A DNA stretch of 64,000 nucleotides from Desulfoferula mesophila. Its GTDB lineage: Bacteria; Desulfobacterota; Desulfarculia; Desulfarculales; Desulfarculaceae. The notes under the pieces were generated by a model. That model was not told the origin of the DNA, did no database searches, and saw nothing but the letters and a program-made list of their open reading frames with translations. Shown here piece by piece: positions 50,093-57,869 of this stretch. The stretch covers positions 3,549,501 through 3,613,500 of the forward strand of contig NZ_AP028679.1 of the NCBI RefSeq assembly GCF_037076455.1, read 5' to 3'. Within the stretch, counting starts at the first letter, position 1. Every line of letters begins with the position of its first letter. The translations under genes and the position numbers were made by a program.

Positions 50093-50121
50093 TTGAGGCG
50101 GGAAGGCCGCTGTGCTAATCT
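50093..50121 (+). promoter_or_regulatory. Candidate promoter of the murU-amgK-der run
   Basis: TTGAGG (50093-50098), a 17-base spacer and TAATCT (50116-50121) with an extended TG at 50113-50114. It lies in the 124-base divergent gap with the lipoprotein gene; on the other strand, TTGACC (50084-50079) is a possible -35 without a good -10. Confidence 0.45.
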
Positions 50122-50151
50122 TCAGCCATCGTTAACCCGTTGGAGTAGGCC

Positions 50152-51096
50152 ATGCGGGCCATGATTCTCGCCGCCGGTTTCGGCACCAGGCTGCGCCCCC
50201 TCACCGACAAGCGACCCAAGTGCCTGATGCCGGTGATGAACCGGCCCTTGTTGGGGCTGTGGCTGGGCCGCCTGGCTTCTTGGGGCGTCCAGCGGGCGGT
50301 GGTGAACACCCACTACCTGGCCGACCAGGTGCACCACTACCTGCGGGAACAACCGCCGGAGGCGATGGAGGTGGCCATCAGCCACGAGCCCGAGATATTG
50401 GGCACCGGCGGCGGTTTGGTGGCCGCGCGGGGTCTCTTGGGGCCCGAGCCCTTTTTGCTGGTCAATTCCGATGTCTTGGCCACGGCCCCGGCGCCGGAGC
50501 TCATGCAGACACTCAACGACGAGGGCGCGGTGGCGGTGCTGGGTCTGGTGGACGAGCCCCGCTTCAACACCGTGGCCCTGGACCAGGCGGGCCGCATCCT
50601 GGGCTTCCAGGGCCAGGAGGGGCTCTCTCCCGCCCGCTGGCTCACCTACAGCGGCCTGGCCGCCCTGAGCCCGCGCCTGCTGGACTATCTGCCCTCCTCG
50701 GGCCGCTCCTCCCTGGTGGAGGGCCTGCGGGCGGCCATCGCCGGGGGTGAAAAGGTTTTGGGCCGGCCCTTGGAAGGGTTCTGGGACGACCTGGGCACCC
50801 CGGAACGACTTATAATGCTGCACCGCCTCTTGGCTCACAACCCTCCCCCGGGCCTCAGGGGCCTCTCCCCGGAGGGGCCGGTGCTGCTGGGACCGGGGGC
50901 CCGCCTGGAAAACGGAGTTCAGGTCAAGGGTTTCGCGGTGTTGGGCGCCGGCGCGGTGGCCGAGGCGGGGTCGTTTTTGCACGAAACGGTGCTGTTGCCC
51001 GGCGCCCGGGTGAGCGCCGGGGCCAGGGTGGAGCGGGCGGTGCTGGGAGACGGATTCGTGGCCAGGGGACGCATACAAGGCGGGGCCCATGCCTGA
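50152..51096 (+). CDS. murU: MurU-like sugar-1-phosphate nucleotidyltransferase
   Basis: 314 residues. Nucleotidyltransferase signature MILAAGFGTRLRPLTDKRPKCLMPV, then LGTGGGLVAA, LVNSDVLA and DDLGTPERL. A C-terminal ~75 residues form left-handed beta-helix hexapeptide turns (VLLGPGARLENGVQVKG), an addition not found in the short Pseudomonas MurU. The MurU call (UDP transfer to MurNAc-1-P) rests on its overlap with an AmgK-like kinase and the neighbouring recycling genes; glucose- or mannose-1-P transferase activity is the alternative. Confidence 0.7.
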   Translation: MRAMILAAGFGTRLRPLTDKRPKCLMPVMNRPLLGLWLGRLASWGVQRAVVNTHYLADQVHHYLREQPPEAMEVAISHEPEILGTGGGLVAARGLLGPEPFLLVNSDVLATAPAPELMQTLNDEGAVAVLGLVDEPRFNTVALDQAGRILGFQGQEGLSPARWLTYSGLAALSPRLLDYLPSSGRSSLVEGLRAAIAGGEKVLGRPLEGFWDDLGTPERLIMLHRLLAHNPPPGLRGLSPEGPVLLGPGARLENGVQVKGFAVLGAGAVAEAGSFLHETVLLPGARVSAGARVERAVLGDGFVARGRIQGGAHA

Positions 51097-52150
51097 GCGG
51101 GATTTGACGGCGGAGCTGGCGGCCTGGGCCCAGGAGGCCTGGCCCGGAGAGCGGCCAGCCAATATAGAGGTAGAGCCGCTTTTCGCCGACGGCAGCCTGC
51201 GCTCCTTCGTGCGCCTGCGGGGCGGCGTGCGCTCGCTGGTGGCCATGGCCAACCCGGTGAACCAGGCGGAAAACCGCTCCTGGGAATACCTGGCCCACCA
51301 TCTGGGCCGCCTGGGCCTGCCCGTGGCGCGGGTCTTGGCGGCGGACCAGGCAAGCGGGCGCTTCCTCATGGAAGACCTGGGCCAGGGCTCGCTCATGGAG
51401 GCGGTGGCCGCGGCGGGCAAGGACCAGGAGGTAGTGGCCGAGCTCTACCGCCCAGTGCTGGCCATGCTGGCCCGCCTGCTGACCCCCCAGGCCATGGGAC
51501 TGAACGTGGAGCTGTGCTACGACGGCCCGGAACTGACCCCCCGGGTGTTGCGCGAGCAGGAGGCGAACTACTTCCTGCGTGAGCTGGTGCTGGGCGCGGC
51601 GGGCTGGCAGCCCGAAGAGCTGCCCCCGGAGCTGGAGGATGAGCTGGAGGTGCTTTGCCGCCTGGCCGGAGAGGCCCGGCCCCGGGCCCTGGTGCACCGC
51701 GATTTCCAGAGCCGCAACGTAGTATATTATCGGGGGCGCTACGGTCTGGTGGATTTTCAGGGGGCGCGCCTGGGCCCGGCCCAGTATGATTTGGCCTCCC
51801 TGCTGCACGATCCCTATGTGCAACTTCCCTGGAGCCTGCGCCAGCGGCTCTTGGAGGAGTTCTTGGCCCTGGCCGCCGCGCAAGGGGCGTTCAATCAGGG
51901 TGAATTCCAGGCCGGTTGGGCTCCGGTGAGCGCCAGCCGCCTGATGCAGGCCCTGGGGGCCTTCGCCTTTCTCACCCGCAAGCGCAACCGCCCCCAGTTC
52001 GCGCCTTCGGCGGCCCCGGCCCTGGCCAGCCTGGGCCGGGTCATGCAAGACCCGACCATGGCCGGTTTCGTGGGCCTGCGCCAGGTGGTGGAGCAGACCC
52101 CGGAGCGCCTGGGGCCGCACAGTTTTGATTTTTTAGGAGAGCTGCACTAA
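51089..52150 (+). CDS. amgK: AmgK-like anomeric MurNAc/GlcNAc kinase (APH family)
   Basis: 353 residues, overlapping murU by 8 bases. Aminoglycoside-phosphotransferase fold: FADGSLRSFVRL at the start, RFLMEDLGQGSL hinge, catalytic loop VHRDFQSRNVV and the metal-binding LVDFQGARLGPAQYDLASLLHD, which closely follows the AmgK pattern (IDFQDAxxGPxxYDLxSLL) known from Pseudomonas. AmgK phosphorylates MurNAc at C1, and MurU then makes UDP-MurNAc, bypassing de novo synthesis. Followed immediately by der (TAATG). Confidence 0.75.
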   Translation: MPERDLTAELAAWAQEAWPGERPANIEVEPLFADGSLRSFVRLRGGVRSLVAMANPVNQAENRSWEYLAHHLGRLGLPVARVLAADQASGRFLMEDLGQGSLMEAVAAAGKDQEVVAELYRPVLAMLARLLTPQAMGLNVELCYDGPELTPRVLREQEANYFLRELVLGAAGWQPEELPPELEDELEVLCRLAGEARPRALVHRDFQSRNVVYYRGRYGLVDFQGARLGPAQYDLASLLHDPYVQLPWSLRQRLLEEFLALAAAQGAFNQGEFQAGWAPVSASRLMQALGAFAFLTRKRNRPQFAPSAAPALASLGRVMQDPTMAGFVGLRQVVEQTPERLGPHSFDFLGELH

Positions 52151-53496
52151 TGACGCCCATAGTGGCCATAGTGGGCCGGCCCAACGTGGGCAAGTCCACC
52201 CTGTTCAACCGCCTGACCCGCACCCGCCAGGCCCTGGTGGACGACCTGCCGGGCGTGACCCGGGACCGTCTCTACGGCCGGGCCAAGATCGAGGGCCGGG
52301 AGGTGACCCTGGTGGACACCGGCGGCTTCGATCCCCCGGCGGATCAGGCCTTTGCCGCCGAGGTGCACGCCCAGATCCAGATGGCCCTGGACGAGGCCGA
52401 CGTCATCTTGTGCCTGGCCGACGGCCGGGCGGGCCTCACCCCCCAGGACCAGGAGGTGGCTCGCCACCTGCGGCGCACCGCGACCAAGCCGGTGGTGTGG
52501 GCGGTGAACAAGGTGGACGGCCCCAACCTGGAAGACGCGGCCGCCGAGTTCTATTCCCTGGGGGTGGAGCACCTGTTCTTCATCAGCGCGGCCCATGCCC
52601 GGGGAGTGCCCGACCTGCTGGAGGCCCTGGCCGAGCTACTGCCCCCCGAGGGCGAGGACGAGGCGGCCCAGGACCTGGGCGAGGTGCGCCTGGCCCTTTT
52701 GGGGCGGCCCAACGTGGGCAAGTCCAGCCTCATAAACCGCCTCACCGGCCAGGAACGGGTGGTGGTCTCCGACGTGCCGGGCACCACCCGCGACGCGGTG
52801 GACACCCCCCTGGAGGTGGATGGCAAGCGCTATTTGCTCATCGACACCGCGGGCATCCGCCGCCAGGGCCGGGTGAACCGGGGCCTGGAAAAGGCCGGGG
52901 TGTTCCGCAGCCTTCGGGCGGTGGAGCGGGCCCACGTGGGCGCGGTACTGGTGGACGCCAGCGAGGGCATCACCGACCAGGACCTGCGCCTGTCCGGGCA
53001 CGTCCTGGACAGCCACCGGGCCCTGATCATGGTGGTGAACAAGTGGGACCTGTTGGCCGGCGACGAGTACCGCCAAAAGATCCTGCTCCATGAGCTGGAA
53101 ATGGCCCGGCGCTTCGCCCCCTGGACCCCCTTGCTGTTCATGAGCGCCAAGACCGGCCAGGGGGTGAAAAAGCTTTTGCCCACCGTGGACCAGCTTTTCG
53201 CGGAATACAACCAGCGCCTCAACACCGGCCAGCTCAACCAGGCCTTGAGCCAGATAACCGAGCACCATCCCCCGCCCCTGGTAAAGAACAAGCGGCTCAA
53301 GATTTACTACGGCTCCCAGGTGGCCAGCCGCCCGCCCACCGTGGTGCTCAAGGTCAACGACCCCAGCCGGGTGCATTTTTCCTACCGCCGCTACCTTACC
53401 AACGAGCTGCGCCGGGCCCTGGGGCTGACCATCGCGCCCCTGCGCCTGATTTTCCGGGGCAAGCAAGAGGGCAAGGGCCGCAAGCGCCGGCCTTGA
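52150..53496 (+). CDS. der: Ribosome-assembly GTPase Der (EngA)
   Basis: Tandem-GTPase factor for 50S assembly. 448 residues. First G domain: GRPNVGKSTL, VDTGGF, NKVD. Second: GRPNVGKSSL, DTAGIRRQGRV, NKWDL. The KH-like C-terminal domain (about 360-448) ends in a basic tail (KQEGKGRKRR). ATG overlaps the amgK stop by one base. Confidence 0.98.
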   Translation: MTPIVAIVGRPNVGKSTLFNRLTRTRQALVDDLPGVTRDRLYGRAKIEGREVTLVDTGGFDPPADQAFAAEVHAQIQMALDEADVILCLADGRAGLTPQDQEVARHLRRTATKPVVWAVNKVDGPNLEDAAAEFYSLGVEHLFFISAAHARGVPDLLEALAELLPPEGEDEAAQDLGEVRLALLGRPNVGKSSLINRLTGQERVVVSDVPGTTRDAVDTPLEVDGKRYLLIDTAGIRRQGRVNRGLEKAGVFRSLRAVERAHVGAVLVDASEGITDQDLRLSGHVLDSHRALIMVVNKWDLLAGDEYRQKILLHELEMARRFAPWTPLLFMSAKTGQGVKKLLPTVDQLFAEYNQRLNTGQLNQALSQITEHHPPPLVKNKRLKIYYGSQVASRPPTVVLKVNDPSRVHFSYRRYLTNELRRALGLTIAPLRLIFRGKQEGKGRKRRP

Positions 53497-53521
53497 CAAG
53501 CGGGGGCCGCCCCGATAATTT
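53493..53521 (+). promoter_or_regulatory. Candidate promoter of gmhA
   Basis: Perfect TTGACA (53493-53498) overlapping the der stop, then GATAAT (53514-53519, 15-base spacer) or TAATTT (53516-53521, 17-base spacer). It lies 40-50 bases before ATG 53564, with GGAG at 53550-53553. Confidence 0.5.
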
Positions 53522-53563
53522 AACCTTTTCGCAGCCTGTTAAGTCTTTTGGAGCGCTGGTAAA

Positions 53564-54142
53564 ATGCGAAACATAGCCGAAGCCGCCCTGAAACAGGCCA
53601 TCGAGGTGCACCAGGAGTTTTTGGGCTCGGGTCTGGATCAGGCCGTGGCCGCCGCCCAGCTCATCTCCCGCTGTTTGGCCGGGGGCGGCAAGCTCATGTC
53701 CATGGGCAATGGCGGCTCGGCCGCCGACGCCCAACACCTGGCCGCCGAGTTGGTCAACCGCTTCATGATGGAGCGTCCCGGTCTGCCCGCCCTGGCCCTG
53801 ACCACCGACACCAGCGTGCTCACCTCGGTGGCCAACGACTACGACTATAAAGAGATATTCTCCAAGCAGATAAAAGCCCTGGCCAGCGAGGGCGACGTGG
53901 TGCTGGGCCTGTCCACCTCCGGGCGCAGCCCCAACGTGCTGGCCGGGCTGGGCGCGGCCCGTCAACGGGGCCTGGCCACGGTGGGGCTCACCGGACGCCA
54001 CGGCGAGGCCATGGAGCCCCTGTGCGACGTGCTGATACAGGTGCCCAGCGAGCTGACCCCGCGCATCCAGGAAATTCACGCCTTTTGCGTCCACCTGATC
54101 TGCGAGCTAGTGGACCTCACCCTATTCGGGCGTAGCCAATGA
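53564..54142 (+). CDS. gmhA: Sedoheptulose 7-phosphate isomerase
   Basis: First step of ADP- or GDP-heptose synthesis for LPS core. 192 residues, SIS fold. Family marks: MGNGGSAADAQHLAAELVNRF, NDYDYKEIFSKQ, GLSTSGRSPNVL and RIQEIHAFCVHLICELV with the catalytic Glu/His. The fit to GmhA is better than to MurQ etherase, which is about 300 residues. Its TGA overlaps the next gene. Confidence 0.93.
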   Translation: MRNIAEAALKQAIEVHQEFLGSGLDQAVAAAQLISRCLAGGGKLMSMGNGGSAADAQHLAAELVNRFMMERPGLPALALTTDTSVLTSVANDYDYKEIFSKQIKALASEGDVVLGLSTSGRSPNVLAGLGAARQRGLATVGLTGRHGEAMEPLCDVLIQVPSELTPRIQEIHAFCVHLICELVDLTLFGRSQ

Positions 54143-55077
54143 GTCAAAAGCCCATAGACCTCAGCAAGTTAAAGCTGTCGGACCTGGATCTGCGGCCCTC
54201 CAAGGTGGCCGCCGCCATGCTGGGCAAGCCCTGGCAGCCGGGCGGAAGCTTCCGGCAGTTCATCGAATCCCTGCCCCAGGTGTTGTCCGCCGACGACCTC
54301 AGGGCCGCGGCCGGGGCCATCGTGGCCGCCCGCCGGGCCGGGCGCCCGGTGATGCTGGGCATGGGCGCCCACGTCATCAAGGTGGGCCTGAGCCCCCTGA
54401 TCATCGACGCCATGGAGCAGGGCATCCTCACCGGCCTGGCCTTCAACGGGGCCGGAGTGATCCACGACACCGAGATGGCCCTGGCCGGGCGCACCAGCGA
54501 GGACGTGGCCGAGGCCCTGGCCGACGGCAGCTTCGGCACTGCCCGCCAGACCGGGGAGTTCATCAACGCCGCGGTGGCCGCCGACCCCGAGGCCGGCCTG
54601 GGCCGGGCCGTGGGCCGGGCCATCCTGGAGGCCGCCCCCGCCTGCGTGCAGGTGTCGCTGTTGGCCGCGGCGGCCCGCCTGGGCCTGCCGGCCACGGTGC
54701 ACGTGTCCATCGGGGCGGACATCATCCACATGCATCCCAGCTTTGACGGCGCGGCCACCGGCCGGGCCAGCCACGTGGACTTCCGCCTGTTCACAGCCCA
54801 GGTGGGCGAACTCAAGGGCGGGGTGTACGTCAACCTGGGTTCGGCGGTGGTGTTGCCCGAGGTGTTTTTGAAGGCGCTGAGCGCGGCGCGCAACCTGGGC
54901 CACGAGGCCAAGGACTTCACCACGGTGAACATGGACATGCTGCGCCACTACCGCCCCATGACCAACGTGGTCACCCGCCCGGTGCTCACCGGGGGGCGGG
55001 GTATCAACATCACCGGCCACCACGAAATCAACCTGCCCCTCCTGCTGGCCATGGTCAAGGAGGCGTTGGCCGTCTGA
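54139..55077 (+). CDS. Conserved uncharacterised protein coupled to gmhA
   Basis: 312 residues, start overlapping the gmhA stop (ATGA). Soluble, alpha/beta in appearance, with strongly patterned segments: VMLGMGAHVIKVGLSPLI, LAFNGAGVIHDTEMALAG, SIGADIIHMHPSFDG, VNLGSAVVLPEVFLKAL, MLRHYRPMTNVVTRP and NITGHHEINLPLL. The order of these Gly- and His-rich blocks is faintly like deoxyhypusine-synthase NAD-fold enzymes, but the active-site Lys region is not evident and no eIF5A-like target exists in bacteria. Coupling with gmhA suggests sugar metabolism. Function unknown. Confidence 0.75.
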   Translation: MSQKPIDLSKLKLSDLDLRPSKVAAAMLGKPWQPGGSFRQFIESLPQVLSADDLRAAAGAIVAARRAGRPVMLGMGAHVIKVGLSPLIIDAMEQGILTGLAFNGAGVIHDTEMALAGRTSEDVAEALADGSFGTARQTGEFINAAVAADPEAGLGRAVGRAILEAAPACVQVSLLAAAARLGLPATVHVSIGADIIHMHPSFDGAATGRASHVDFRLFTAQVGELKGGVYVNLGSAVVLPEVFLKALSAARNLGHEAKDFTTVNMDMLRHYRPMTNVVTRPVLTGGRGINITGHHEINLPLLLAMVKEALAV

Positions 55078-55172
55078 GGCTTGCCTGGGCGGGGCGGGCA
55101 TACTATCTTGAGAATATAAAGCCCGTACTACCAACCAAGCCAAGGCGGTCCCGCCGCCGGGGAAAATTTAAT

Positions 55173-55391
55173 ATGCCTATTTACGAGTTCTACTGCCCCC
55201 GCTGCCAGGAAAGCTTCGAGACCCTGGTGTTCAAGAAAAATGAAAAAGTCACCTGCCCCAAGTGCGACTGCGCCAAGGTGGAGCGCCTGTTGAGCGGCTT
55301 TGCCCACAAGAGTGGCTCCGGCGGCAAGATGGTCTCCTCTTCCAGCGGCTGCGCCTCCTGCACCGCCTCTTCCTGCGCCTCCTGCCACTAA
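55173..55391 (+). CDS. FmdB-type zinc ribbon protein
   Basis: 72 residues. N-terminal FmdB zinc ribbon: MPIYEFYCPRC, FETLVF and CPKC (two CxxC knuckles, about 8-11 and 28-31). The C-terminus is Ser/Gly-rich and ends in a second Cys cluster (GCASCTASSCASCH), six more Cys/His that could bind another metal. Regulatory function in the family is only presumed. A TATAAA at 55115-55120 may be part of its promoter. Confidence 0.88.
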   Translation: MPIYEFYCPRCQESFETLVFKKNEKVTCPKCDCAKVERLLSGFAHKSGSGGKMVSSSSGCASCTASSCASCH

Positions 55392-55413
55392 GCGGCCGGG
55401 AGGGGGAAGCCTC

Positions 55414-56346
55414 ATGGCCAAGCTGATCATAGCCACGAGAGGCAGCCGCCTGGCCCTGGCCCAGGCCGGGTGGGTGGCCGCCCGCCTGGGCGAGCTGCAT
55501 CCGTCGCTCCAGGTACAGATGAACATCATCAAGACCACCGGGGACAAGATCCTGGACGTGCCCCTGGCCCAAGTGGGGGGCAAGGGCCTTTTCGTCAAGG
55601 AGATCGAGGACGCGCTTCTGGCCGGGCAGGCCGACCTGGCGGTGCACTCCATGAAGGATGTGCCCAGCGAGCTGCCCCCCGGCCTGGAGCTGGCCGTGGT
55701 CAGCGAGCGGGAGGACCCCCGCGACGCCCTGGTGAGCCCCGTGGCGGTGGAGATCAAGAACCTGCCCACCGGTGCCAAGGTCGGCACCAGCAGCCTGCGC
55801 CGCCAGGCCCAGCTTCTTGCTCTCAGGCCCGATTTGGAGATGGTCAGCCTCAGGGGCAACGTGGAGACCCGCCTGCGCAAGCGCGAGGAGCTGGGCCTGC
55901 AGGCGGTGATATTGGCCAGCGCCGGTATCAGGCGCCTGGGCTTGGAGCGGGTGGAGGCCAGCCCCATCCCCGTGGCCACCATGCTGCCCGCCGTGGGTCA
56001 GGGGGCCCTGGGTCTGGAGATTCGCGCCGACGACCAGGCCACCCGCGAGCTCATCGCCCCCCTGAACCACCCGGACACCGCTGCGGCGGTGGCCGCCGAG
56101 CGGGCCTTCCTCACCCGCCTGGAGGGCGGCTGCCAGGTGCCCATCGCCGGGCATGCCGTGGTGGAAAAGGGCATCGTCAAGTTCAACGGCCTGGTGGCCG
56201 ACCTGCGAGGCCGCCAGGTGGTCACCGGCGGCGGCCTGGCCCCGCCCGCCGAGGCGGCCGCGATGGGCCGCTCGGTGGCCGAGGAAATTCTAAGTAGCGG
56301 CGGCCGGGAGATCCTGGCCGAGGTATATGGGGAGGCGCCCAAATGA
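55414..56346 (+). CDS. hemC: Porphobilinogen deaminase (hydroxymethylbilane synthase)
   Basis: Polymerises four porphobilinogens. 310 residues from ATG 55414, behind GGGAGGGGGAAG. ATRGSRLALAQA start, VGGKGLFVKEIEDALL, AVHSMKDVP, GTSSLRRQAQL and the dipyrromethane-cofactor Cys in EGGCQVPIAGHA. It overlaps the next tetrapyrrole gene by 4 bases. Confidence 0.97.
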   Translation: MAKLIIATRGSRLALAQAGWVAARLGELHPSLQVQMNIIKTTGDKILDVPLAQVGGKGLFVKEIEDALLAGQADLAVHSMKDVPSELPPGLELAVVSEREDPRDALVSPVAVEIKNLPTGAKVGTSSLRRQAQLLALRPDLEMVSLRGNVETRLRKREELGLQAVILASAGIRRLGLERVEASPIPVATMLPAVGQGALGLEIRADDQATRELIAPLNHPDTAAAVAAERAFLTRLEGGCQVPIAGHAVVEKGIVKFNGLVADLRGRQVVTGGGLAPPAEAAAMGRSVAEEILSSGGREILAEVYGEAPK

Positions 56347-57869
56347 GCGGCAAGGTTTACCTGGTGGGAGCCGGGCCCGGCGATCCGGGCCTGTTGACCC
56401 TCAAGGGGGCCAGGGTCCTGGCCTCCTGCGACGCTTTGGTCTACGACTGGCTGGCCAACCCCGAGCTTTTGGACCTGGCCCCTGAGAGCGCAGTGCGCGT
56501 CTACGTGGGCAAAAAGGGCGGGGACCACACCATGAGCCAGGAGCGCATCAATGAACTGTTGTGCGACCTGGCCGCGGACGGCAAAACCGTGGTGCGCCTC
56601 AAGGGCGGGGACCCCTTTGTCTTCGGGCGCGGCGGCGAGGAAGCCAGCGCCCTGGCCGCCAAGGGCCTGGCCTTCGAGGTGGTGCCCGGCGTGACCAGCG
56701 CCATCGCCGCCCCGGCCTACGCCGGCATCCCGGTCACCGACCGCCGGGCCACCACCGAGGTGGCCTTTGTGACCGGCCACGAAGACCCGGGCAAGCCCGA
56801 GTCCACCATCAAGTGGGGGGCCCTGGCCCAGATCGGCACGGTGGTGTTTTTGATGGGGGTAAAGAACCTGCCCAACATCTGCGCCAAGCTCATCGAGGCG
56901 GGGCGCGACCCGGCCACCCCGGCGGCCTGCGTCCGCTGGGGCTCCACTCCCCAGCAAGAGACGGTGACCGGCACCCTGGCCGATCTGCCCCAGCGGGCGG
57001 CCCAGGCGGGGCTCAAGCCCCCGGCCATCACCATCGTGGGCCAGGTGGCCGCCCTGCGCCAAGAGTTGGCCTGGTTCGAAAAGCTGCCCCTGTTCGGCAA
57101 GCGCATCCTGGTGACCCGGGCCCGCTCCCAGGCCTCGCGCCTCAGCGAGGGCCTGGCCGCCCTGGGGGCCAAGATCATCGAGGTGCCCACCATCAGCTTT
57201 TTGCCGCCCGAGGACCCCGAGCCCCTGGAGACCGCGGTGGCCATGCTGGAGGACTTCCACTGGGTGATCTTCACCAGCCCCAACGGGGTGGATGCCTTCT
57301 TCACCGCCCTGGGCGAGGCGGGCAAGGACGCCCGCGCCCTGGCCGGGTGCAAGCTGGCCGCCATCGGCCCGGCCACCGCCGCCACCCTGCTCCAGCGGGG
57401 TCTCATCGCCGAGGTCACCGCCCGCACCTTCCAGGCCGAGGGGCTCATCGAGGCCCTGGAGGCCAAGGGCATCACCGGCCAGCGGGTGTTGATCCCCCGC
57501 GCGGCCCAGGCCCGGGAGGTCTTGCCCGAGACCATCGCCTCGTGGGGCAACCTGGTGCAGGTGGTGCCCGCCTATCGCACGGTGCGCCCGCCCGAGTCCA
57601 CCATGCTCTTGGCCAACGCCCTGAGCCAGGGCCTGGACGCGATCACCTTCACCGCCTCCAGCACCGTGACCAACCTCATGGAAATGCTGGACCAGAACGG
57701 ACGCGACCTGCTGGCCCAGCAGAGCCGGGAGGGCGGCCTCACCGTGGCGGCCATCGGCCCCATCACCGCCGACACCGCCAAGGGTTATGGCCTCGAGGTC
57801 AAGGTGCAGCCCGAGAAGTTCACCATCGAGGCCCTGACTGAGGCCCTGTCCGCCTATTACGCCTCGTGA
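56343..57869 (+). CDS. cobA-hemD: Fused uroporphyrinogen-III C-methyltransferase / uroporphyrinogen-III synthase
   Basis: Closes and methylates the tetrapyrrole ring, leading to precorrin-2, siroheme, cobalamin and heme variants. 508 residues. N-terminal SUMT (about 1-240): VYLVGAGPGDPGLLTLKG, LKGGDPFVFGRGGEE, VPGVTSAIAAPAYAGIPVTDR. C-terminal HemD (about 255-505): RILVTRARSQAS, WVIFTSPNGVDAFF, AAIGPATA, ITFTASSTV. The fusion is common in anaerobes. TGA overlaps the helicase GTG. Confidence 0.96.
   Translation: MSGKVYLVGAGPGDPGLLTLKGARVLASCDALVYDWLANPELLDLAPESAVRVYVGKKGGDHTMSQERINELLCDLAADGKTVVRLKGGDPFVFGRGGEEASALAAKGLAFEVVPGVTSAIAAPAYAGIPVTDRRATTEVAFVTGHEDPGKPESTIKWGALAQIGTVVFLMGVKNLPNICAKLIEAGRDPATPAACVRWGSTPQQETVTGTLADLPQRAAQAGLKPPAITIVGQVAALRQELAWFEKLPLFGKRILVTRARSQASRLSEGLAALGAKIIEVPTISFLPPEDPEPLETAVAMLEDFHWVIFTSPNGVDAFFTALGEAGKDARALAGCKLAAIGPATAATLLQRGLIAEVTARTFQAEGLIEALEAKGITGQRVLIPRAAQAREVLPETIASWGNLVQVVPAYRTVRPPESTMLLANALSQGLDAITFTASSTVTNLMEMLDQNGRDLLAQQSREGGLTVAAIGPITADTAKGYGLEVKVQPEKFTIEALTEALSAYYAS

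Noticed and set aside
50152-54142. A complete GDP-heptose (HddA/HddC-type) pathway with gmhA
   Set aside because: The kinase is APH-type with AmgK-like motifs, not a GHMP kinase, and der separates it from gmhA.
53564-54142. MurNAc-6-phosphate etherase (MurQ)
   Set aside because: It is also an SIS protein, but the length of 192 residues and the motifs fit GmhA.
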